This document shows positions 1 through 7,300 of a stretch of DNA of 20,370 bases, piece after piece. A program made the translations under genes and the position numbers. Every line of letters begins with the position of its first letter. Within the stretch, counting starts at the first letter, position 1. The stretch is taken from assembly GCA_013416795.1 (NCBI GenBank), contig RQSC01000030.1:145783-166152 (forward strand). Direction: 5' to 3'. The notes under the pieces are model-generated. The model was not told where the DNA came from and did no database searches. It worked only from the letters and a program-made list of their open reading frames with translations. This DNA is from Prasinococcaceae sp. CCMP 1430 (lineage: Eukaryota; Prasinodermophyta; Palmophyllophyceae; Prasinococcales; Prasinococcaceae).

Positions 1-92
1 GGGTGTTGGCGCGGAGCGGGCTGCCCCGGGCGGCGCGCGACGCGGGGAGCGCCGACGTGGGCGCGCGCCCTCGCATCTCCCAATCGGCGGGC

Positions 93-1840
93 ATGGGGGT
101 CGCGGCGGAGGAGGTCACGCTCGAGGAGGAGGCGGCGCGCGCGCGCGTGTGCCGCCTGGCGCGCGAGCACGACGGCCGCCTCTCGTTTGTGCACAGCGGC
201 CGCCAGGACGGCAGGACGGCAGCCCTCGCCCCCGACGACGACGGCCAGCAGCACTGGTTGGAGCTGGCCGACGCGCTCGGGGTGACCAGCGCGGCGCAGG
301 GCGTGCGGGCGCTCGCCGAGGCGCTGCGCTCCGAGAGCGGCGCCTGTGCGCTGCAGGCACTCGGGCTCGGCCGCGGGTGCCTCGACTCGGATCATGACGC
401 ATGCGACAGCGAAGGCAGCAGTACGAAAGAGGAGCGGGCATCGGCAGGGGGTGGGAGCAGCGGCATGCGCGCACTCGCCGAGGCGCTCGCCGAGGGCGCG
501 CCGCTGCAGTCCCTCTACCTCGCCGACGCCACGTTCAACGCGCGGGGCGGTTGCACACTGGCCGCCGCCATCGCGAGCAGCGCGTGCTCGCTGGAGTCGC
601 TTGACTTGGTCGATTGCAACCTGGGCGAGGCAGGCATAAGCGTGCTCGCAGACTCGCTGGCGCGGGCGACGTGCACGCTCCACTCCCTGGGCATGTGGGT
701 GTGCCGTCCATTTGGCTCCGAAGGCGCGGGCGCGCTCGCGGACGCGCTGAAATCCGAAGCATGCTCGCTCGAGCGGCTGTCGCTGGGTGACTCGCGCATT
801 GGGCGCAACGGCATCAAGGCACTCTCGCAAGCTCTGGCCTGTGGCACGTGCAGCTTGAAGAACCTCGATTTGACGGGGTGCGACATCTTCGACAGGGAGG
901 TCTTCCTGCTGTGCGAGGCGCTGAGCAGCCCTGCGTGCCGACTCGAGACGCTCACGCTGGCTTACACTGGCATCGGCGATGACGGCGCGGAGGCACTCGC
1001 AGACACGCTCAAGGGGGGAGCTTGCAAATTGCGTTCGCTCTCGCTCGCGTACACCCGGATCGGCAATCGTGGCGCGTACGCCTTCACTGGCGCTCTGAGC
1101 GCTGGCGGTCCTGGCGGATCTCATCAGTGCTCGCTGCAGACGTTGTCGCTCGCCTACACGCGAATCCGTGAGAGCGGCGCGTGCGCGCTCGCCCGCGCGC
1201 TTGTCAGCGACGGATGCGCGCTGCAAACCCTCGAGCTCGAGAACAGGTGTGTTGGCGCTCGGGCCCTCAAGCGGCCACCTCACTGGCGCGTTTGTTTCCG
1301 CCTGCAACATATCCTGCAGGGCGCTCGCTGACGCTCGTGCCCGCCGCGACGCGTTGTGCATGGCGGCCCTTATCGCGTGTTCGTGTGTTGCGCACCACCC
1401 GCAGATACATCGGTGACGAAGGGGTCTGTGCCCTCGCCTCAGCCCTGCGCGCTTCAACCTGCCCTCTGCGCTCCTTGAGCGTGTCCGAGCATATGAGCGA
1501 TGCCGCGTTCGGAGCCATGCTCAGCGCACTCATGTGCACTCGCGGCCTCGCCAGACGTGGCCTGCGGAGCTTTGGCGGGCCGCGTCGGCTGTGCCGCGTG
1601 GTTGAAGCCAATGTTGCGTTCTCCACGCGCTGTCGTTGGGTGGTCCTCAAAGCGGCCTGCAGATTCCTCGCTGTCCACGCGCGCGCGGTGAGATCTGCGA
1701 ACCACCCCCAACGCGTGATGCTACGCGGTGAGTTCGAGCTCAACATACGCCAAGAGGACGACGGTGTCTTCGGCGCGGCATCCGTCTGGAGCAGCACCGA
1801 CGACGTCGTCCAGCAGACGAAGCCAGTTGAGAAGAAATGA
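93..1840 (+). CDS. Leucine-rich-repeat protein (RNI-like), two exons 93-1246 and 1405-1840
   Basis: Joining 93-1246 to 1405-1840 gives 529 residues. The core is about ten repeats of 28-29 residues of the ribonuclease-inhibitor type, with a pattern like C-x-L-x-x-L-x-L-(x)n-I-G-x-x-G-A-x-A-L-A-x-A-L. Most repeats open with a cysteine (CSLESLDL, CSLERLSL, CSLKNLDL, CRLETLTL, CKLRSLSL, CSLQTLSL, CALQTLEL, CPLRSLSV). Such repeats form a curved protein-binding solenoid; partner and location are unknown. No signal peptide, membrane segment, NACHT, kinase or F-box is visible. The N-terminus (about 1-60) is acidic/Ala-rich, and a Ser/Gly/Glu-rich insertion of about 28 residues interrupts an early repeat near 380-465. 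The splice is supported because it regenerates a repeat exactly in phase (LELENR then YIGDEG). ATG 93 has a good context (gcATGG), but the frame is open to the window edge, so the gene may begin further upstream. After about 1500 the repeat fades into an Arg-rich tail of unknown nature, where a further intron cannot be excluded. Family assignment is secure; function is not. Confidence 0.82.
1247..1404 (+). other. Spliceosomal intron in the LRR gene (158 nt)
   Basis: The donor is AACAG|GTGTGT and the acceptor CCCGCAG|ATAC. Read through, the frame stops at TGA 1329-1331 and the repeat pattern collapses just after the donor. Splicing here leaves two bases of an AGA codon on the left and one on the right, and the LRR consensus continues perfectly. 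A possible branch point (ctgac) lies near 1329-1333. Confidence 0.85.
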
Positions 1841-2400
1841 AACGCTGCCTGCCTAGCGCGTCCGTGCAGCGCACGCACGGCTGCACCCGACGCGCAGCAT
1901 CGAGGCATGAGGGCGGACTTCCGCCCCGAAACAAACGACGCGTGTTGCAAACGACAGGCTGCTCGCCAACACTGCCCACGCACAGACTCCGTGCAACCAC
2001 CGATGCTCGCAGCAGGCGTAGGCGTGGGCAGCTCGAACATAACGATCTATAGTCACTATGAGGACTCGTACGTACCACGCGGCGACCCGTGCGAGCGCCC
2101 AGCGAACCGCGACGCGCGAGAGTGCTTGTGGTGTTGGTGGACCGTGGTGTGTTCGGCGTTCAGGAAGGAGGATGTGTGTGTCGGACTTCGCTGCGAACGT
2201 CGCCCTGCGTCTTTGGTATGGCGCTCCCCGCCTGGCATGGCCTCGGTGAAAGCATGTCAGAGCACGAAATAAGTCGCATGCGAAAAAATACTGTCCTCCG
2301 CGCGTGCCACAACGGGCGCAGCGCGCAGGCACTTGCGTCCCCGCCGCGCGCCGCGCGGGCCGGGTGTGCAGACTGACGCCCCGAGTGCTACGCACGCACA

Positions 2401-2416
2401 TGCCATCATGATGGCA
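2401..2416. repeat. 16-bp perfect palindrome
   Basis: TGCCATCATGATGGCA equals its own reverse complement. It lies about 560 bp after the LRR stop and about 340 bp before the C2 ATG. It could be a site for a dimeric DNA-binding protein or a chance palindrome; nothing in the sequence decides between them. Confidence 0.5.
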
Positions 2417-2559
2417 CAGGCCACCCCTCCCTCTCTCAGTGCGCTTCGTTGGCACAGGAGTATGTGAAGGTTTCTACGCATGCATTCTGAAGAGCGCGCG
2501 AAAATGCAGCACGCGGCGGCAGCAGCAGCCGCCCCGGCACGTCAGCGCACGGATTCGCC

Positions 2560-2621
2560 TTCTCTCGCTCGCTCTCTGCGTCACTCCGCTCGCTCGCCCG
2601 CCCTCGCTCGCTCGCTCGCGC
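2560..2621 (+). repeat. CTCG/CT-rich low-complexity tract upstream of the C2 gene
   Basis: Imperfect runs of CTCG and CT (ctctcgctcgctctc, ctcgctcgctcgctcg) lie about 135-195 nt before ATG 2755. This could be a pyrimidine-rich promoter or 5' UTR element, or the inside of a 5' intron ending at an AG such as 2667-2668. A similar CT tract, read in the gene's direction, lies upstream of the giant ligase gene. Confidence 0.5.
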
Positions 2622-2754
2622 CGCGTGCCTTGCCCGCCCGCGCCGGCAGGCCGGAGGCGCGCTGCCAGACGCCGACGGCGCGCTCGCCCCGCGGCGGCCG
2701 CCACCGGGCACCGCCTGCCTCGTCGCCGTGCGCGTCGCTGCCGCGCGCGGTATA

Positions 2755-4173
2755 ATGTCGGCCGACTCCAACGGGCTGAGTGACCCCTACGCGCGCGTCT
2801 GCGTGCTGGGTGCCCACAGGCGCACTGCATACATCCCAGGTGAGAGCATGGCGCGCCGCGTGCTGCGTGCATCGGAGGCTGTGTGCGCAGCCTCCGCTGG
2901 GCCAACACACTGCAGTCGCGCGCATTAGAGACGCTGCACGCGCGCATCGATTCGCGCAGGTGCGCTGACATTGTACGTCTCGGACACTTCCGCAGAGACG
3001 CTGGACCCGGACTGGCGAGACGATCCGCGGAGCTCATTCGTATTCGCACTCGGGCCGAACGGCACGGCGGCTGCCATCGCGGGCGGGGTTGACGATTCAG
3101 CGGCGGACACCGCGAGAGCCCTCGGCGCTGGTGCGCTCGCGGCGGCCAACGCGGCCGTGGGTGTCGTCACAGGCCTAGGCAAGCTTACGGGCAACGCCAT
3201 CAGCCGGGCAGCATCGCTCGGGAGGACCAAGCAAAAGCCTGTGCACGCATCCAAGGATGGCCACAGCCCTGCTGGTGGGGGCGGAAAGAGATCGACTCCT
3301 TCCTCTGCGCGCACATCTTACGCGCAATCGCCGACCAGCGAAGGCAGCACGGCCAACAGCAACTGGCCCGCCGGCGACGGGGCGGATGGGTGCGTAGCGG
3401 TTGCGTGTGTGTGTGACAGTGTGAGCATCGACGGGCATTGTGCTGGCTGCCACCACTACTAGTAGTCGAAGTAGACTGACGATCGCTGCTACCGTGACTG
3501 GCGGGCCTCATTCATCCGCGCAATCATTACTGACGTGCTCTGCAATGCAACCACCACACCTCATGCCGTCTTTCACCGGCGTCCACCACACAGCGAAAGC
3601 GAAGGCGACCCTCCCTTCGATGGAACTGACCCAGGCTGGGTGGCGGCGGCGGCGAGCGCGGTCATTGAGGTCGAGCTCTGGGACAGGGACTGGGGAGGCC
3701 CAATGAATCCAGACGATTTCCTTGGGTGCGTGCAGGTCCCTCTGTCGGCGGCTGCTGTTGGAGGCGAGCAATGGTACGACCTCGGACCTCGACCAGGACA
3801 TCGCCGAGGCAACATCAAGGGACAAGTGGCGCTGAGGGTGTCCCTCATGGCGGGTGACCTTGTTGGTGTCCAAGAGATGCTGCAGACTCTGCCGTCTGTC
3901 ATAATGTGCAACAGCGACACTACGTCCCACGTGCCCCCGGCGGCGAATGACGGCGGGCCAACCGGACGGGAACGTTTGGCGGAGGCCCCTGCCACGAGTA
4001 GCGGAGCGCACCGCCAGCCAACTGCGGACACGACTCGGAGCCAGGCTGAGGCAGAGGACCCCGAAAAACTTGCACAAATGCTCAAGGTGGTCCAGGCTGA
4101 GCGCCGACAGGCCGCTCGAAAGGCGGCAAAAGAGGCTGCTGACGCCTACCAACGAGGCAGGAGCGGCAAGTAA
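2755..4173 (+). CDS. C2-domain protein with a large insertion, exons 2755-2839, 2960-3389 and 3594-4173
   Basis: Joining the three exons gives 364 residues from ATG 2755. The C2 core is recognised from NGLSDPYARV (loop 1, acidic residues D4 and D10), ETLDPDW (the usual TLNPxW position, residues 41-47), VIEVELWDRDW (195-205), NPDDFLG (210-216), EQWYDLG and a closing strand GQVALRV. D4, D10, D202, D204 and D212/D213 stand where calcium ligands of classical C2 domains are found, so calcium-dependent lipid or protein binding is plausible. Between residues about 59 and 194 there is an Ala/Gly/Ser-rich insertion, including a stretch of small hydrophobic residues (about 83-111) that might contact membranes. 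The tail (about 326-364) is Lys/Arg/Glu/Ala-rich, probably helical or coiled coil. The first C2 strand seems to be encoded upstream of ATG 2755 (CLVAVRV, from 2716), with no in-frame ATG, so the true start is probably in an upstream exon. The gene converges on the ligase gene. No catalytic domain is visible; the cellular role is unknown. Confidence 0.75.
2840..2959 (+). other. Spliceosomal intron 1 of the C2 gene (120 nt)
   Basis: The donor is CCCAG|GTGAGA and the acceptor TTCGCGCAG|GTGC. Unspliced, the frame ends at TAG 2926-2928, in the middle of the C2 domain. Splicing in phase 1 restores the frame carrying the ETLDPDW motif. The intron contains a 9-bp perfect hairpin at 2873-2896. Confidence 0.8.
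3390..3593 (+). other. Spliceosomal intron 2 of the C2 gene (204 nt)
   Basis: The donor is GATGG|GTGCGT and the acceptor CCACCACACAG|CGAAAG, with a pyrimidine-rich stretch before the AG and ctgac branch-like sequences (for example near 3532-3536). Read through, the frame meets clustered TAG stops from 3460. Splicing after two codon bases gives Gly then ESEGD and reaches the second half of the C2 domain in frame. The exact boundaries are inferred; other AGs nearby (for example 3459-3460) do not give a clean frame. Confidence 0.7.
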
Positions 4174-4321
4174 GGCGCCCGGCGGCCCGCACAGGCTGAC
4201 GGCCTCTGGCTTTCTGCCTGTCTCTCTGTCTCTCTCTTTCGTGCGCACGCGCCCGAGCGCGCGAGCGCGCGCACACGCCCTCTGTCTATTAGCACATACA
4301 TATCTTACATTTGATGTTTGC
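4174..4321. other. 148-bp gap between convergent genes
   Basis: The two stop codons (TAA 4171-4173 on plus, TGA 4322-4324 on minus) face each other, so the 3' UTRs must overlap or be very short. The gap holds a CT-rich run (about 4219-4240), a GCGC-rich quasi-palindromic block (about 4241-4276) and a locally AT-rich stretch (about 4287-4320). Read on the minus strand, that stretch contains TGTAA at 4305-4309, the polyadenylation signal known from green algae, 13 nt beyond the ligase stop; five bases can occur by chance. Confidence 0.45.
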
Positions 4322-7300
4322 TCACTCATCACACCGAGAGATCGCCCGCCGCACGTACACGAACGGCACAGACCCATCGCTCGCCGAATCATCGGCCTCA
4401 ACGCCCGACTCGAGGGCGACAGAAAGCAGCTCGGCAGCGTCCAGGGCCTCAGAGACGCTCTCAGACTCGTACACGCCCGCAACGAGCTCGACCAGCTCGT
4501 CTAGTAATCTCTCGAGCAGCGCGGGGCCGTCGGCGAGCGCCTCTCCGGCGTGCGCAAGCGCCGCCTTCGCATCCTCCCCGAGCGAGCCGCCGCATGCGAC
4601 TGCGCGGACGATCTCACCGCAGCCAACGACCGCCGCAGCCGCCTTGGCGGCCTCGAGCACACGGTCCTCGCTTGCCGATCCGTCGCCAGACTCGCGCGCG
4701 ATACGGCGAAGCGCGTAGCGCACGAAGCTAGCGCGGTGCGCCTGCCACTCGCCCGCAGGTAGGCACAGCGCGGCCTCTACAAGCAGGCGCTCGGTCCACG
4801 CCTCAGGCGCGTCGGCGCCGGCATCGAAGGCCTTGGAAGCCTCCGATACCCGCCGCAGAACGCTGAGCCGCACATTCTCAGCGACCGCTGCGCCCGCACG
4901 CGCCAGCGCCCAGTGAGCGAGCTGCATCATGGGCACCAACAGCCGCGCCGCAGCGGCCGTCGCGCCGCTGCCGCTGCCGCTGCTCGCTCCACTCGCGCTC
5001 ACGCCGCCCATCACGGGCGCGTCTGACATCGCAACCCTATTGATCAGCACGGCGCACTCGTTGGCAGCAGCGCTGAACCTGCCGCCTGGGTCGCTGTGCG
5101 TCGGCGGCCGCTGCAGCGCATTGGCCGCGCTTGGCGGCCCGAGTGTCTCCAGCCGGTCGAACCACGCAGTCGCGGCGCGGTCGTAATCTGCGGTGGGCAG
5201 CGACGGCGCCCTGATTGGGAGCAAGTTGTTGCAGGGCGTGCCGTTGTTGCGCAGCGAAGCGCCATCCCACTCGCGCTTCGGAGTTCGCAGCGAGGCATCC
5301 GCGCGCCGGGCGTCCGCGTGGCACGCCGTGTGGATCACGTTGAAGTGCGACGTGCTCACGAAAGCAGACTGCAGTGACAGCATCGAGGGCGACCCACCCT
5401 CGCCTCCGCCGTCGTCTCCGCCTGTGGCGCTCCGGCTCCACGGTGCGCTGCGCACCGCGCGCGCGACGCCGACGGCCCCTCCGGCGCCATCGCTCTCTGC
5501 ACTTGGCCCGCCACCCGCAACACGCACGCGTCGGCACAGGCAGTACACGCCGACCGCATCGATCGGGCGCAGGCCGTATCCCTCGCGGCACACCACGCAC
5601 ACGAGGTCACCGTCCTCCTCATCTTCAAGATCATCCACATTGAAGCCCTCAAACTCGAACGACCGCGCCGAGATCGGCGAGGCAACCACGGTCGCCATCA
5701 TCGCGCCGGAGGACGGAGGCGTCGAGGCCATCGGGATCGAAATCGCCGCGGTGCCGTCCGACCCGGGCGGCGTGGAAGCGAGCGCGCTGCTGCCAGCGCT
5801 GCCAACGTCGAGCGCGTCCATGGGAGACGTACCCGCAACTGGCGAGGGCGACACCGCGCTGCTAACACTCACGCCAGACATCCTGCGCTCAAAACCGAGC
5901 TCTGCAAGAAGGGAAGCGCGGCGTTCCTCCGCGCGGCGGCGGTTGCTCTCCCTCGTTGCGAGGCGCAGCGCCGACACGCGCGCGGCGGTTGAGCCGGGAG
6001 CAGGCGCCGCCAGCCCACCAGTGGCATCGACGCCAGCGCTGAGGGCGTCTAGCAGCTCCTCGGCACACCCGCCGAGCTGCCGTGTGCCACTCGCACCCTC
6101 GAGCGCGTGCAGTAGCGCCAGCACGTTGCCTTCGCGTACCGCACACAGCTCTGCGCCCGAGTCTTCGTGGTCGGCGACGGGGGGGGCGCAGCTGCCCAGC
6201 AGGACCCGCACGAGCTGCAGCGCGCTGCCCTCTCTCACGGCGTGCCACCAGGCGGCTCCGCCTTTCACCCAGCCGTCGCCCCCGAAGACGGCAAAAAGTG
6301 CCTGCGCGGCCATCGTGACCGCCCCCGCGCGCATCAATGCGCAGCGCTGCGCCGCGCCACGCGCCCCCCCAGGCACCGCCAGCGCGAGCTGGGCGAGCGC
6401 AACGAGCTCTGGTGCGGCTTCCGTCCATTCCCCCTCGGCCTCCCCCTCGCCCACGTCTGCACCACCCACGGGATCCTGCGCGGCAGCAGCGGCGGCCAGC
6501 TCGGCCTCCGCGACCACCGAGCGCGCACCCTCTCCGAGCGACTCATCAAGACCGCTCAGCACGCTGGTGAAGTGGGTGGCGATTTGGTCCATAGCGGCTG
6601 CCTCGCCCATCGTCAAAAACGGGAGCAGACGCGCGACCGCGTCGGCAACTCGAGGCTTGCCTTGCGCGCACGCGTCGCGCAACTGCGCAACGAAGAGCCC
6701 CGTCTGTGCGGCCGCGTCGAGCGAGTGCGCACCGGCCTCGCCGGTGATCGCAATGCCCTCGCCAGAGCTCTGAGCGCCCGCCTCCTCCACGATGGCCCCG
6801 AGAAGCATCATCATCTCCTGCACACTATCGTCGTCCTCGAAAGCCGTCGCGGCCCCAGACCCCGCGGCGGCGACTTTGGCGTCCACACGCAACATGTCGA
6901 CCGCGGCAGCAATGAGGTGTGCGAGAGCACCGGTGTCGAGTAGCGCGCGGCGATTGGCTCGCAGGCGCGCGCATGCGCGCAATACGCGCAAGCATGCAGC
7001 ACGAGCGCCGCGAGCACCGAGCGACGCACCGCCCGCACTCGCGCGGAGGACACGCACCAGAGTTGCCAGCCCACCGCACGCTGCCATCACAGACGTGCAG
7101 GCAAAGGCCACCTCGGGGTCCTCACCGTCCTCCTCGTCATCGTCGAGGGAATCTACCATCGGCTCCGTGGCGTCACCATCCAAACCCTGCAAACGGTACG
7201 TGATGAAAAGCGGCGAGTTTGTGCCGGCCGATCCAGAGCGCGTCACGTTCGTACCCCTGGCAACCATTTCGGCTGCCAGGCCCGGCTGGGCGTTGAGCAA

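Larger units (their letters stand above)
1841..2754. other. Intergenic region, no supported gene
   Basis: No reading frame here, on either strand, has recognisable domains or repeats; the open frames are Arg/Ala/Cys-rich, as expected by chance in GC-rich DNA. It should hold the 3' UTR of the LRR gene and the promoter and probable first exon of the C2 gene. Visible elements are a 16-bp perfect palindrome at 2401-2416 and a CTCG-rich tract at about 2560-2621. In the C2 frame the last stop before the gene is TGA 2488-2490, so the stretch from 2491 on is open in that frame. No tRNA-like structure was seen. Confidence 0.5.

Noticed and set aside
377-447. Possible small intron around the Ser/Gly insertion of the LRR protein
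   Set aside because: The GT-AG pair gives 71 nt, not a multiple of three, so removing it would break the frame that continues correctly after it.
1853-2455. 200-codon minus-strand open frame in the intergenic region
   Set aside because: Its Arg/Ala/Cys composition and lack of repeats or motifs look like chance; overlapping frames on both strands are equally open.
2751-2756. TATAAT resembling a bacterial -10 box at the C2 ATG
   Set aside because: It overlaps the codons of the first C2 strand and the ATG itself, and introns show that this is eukaryotic DNA.
3508-4482. 324-codon minus-strand open frame across the C2 gene and the convergent gap
   Set aside because: It overlaps exon 3 of the C2 gene, whose C2 motifs are clear, and its own product shows no domain.
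5193-6773. 526-codon open frame on the plus strand, antisense to the ligase gene
   Set aside because: It is Ser/Pro/Arg/Ala-rich with no domain and lies opposite conserved ligase sequence including the hemi-RING. Long antisense frames are expected when GC-rich codons make stops rare.
6967-6980. 14-bp palindrome of GC repeats around CATG
   Set aside because: It is inside conserved coding sequence and made of simple GCGC repeats, so chance and codon use explain it.
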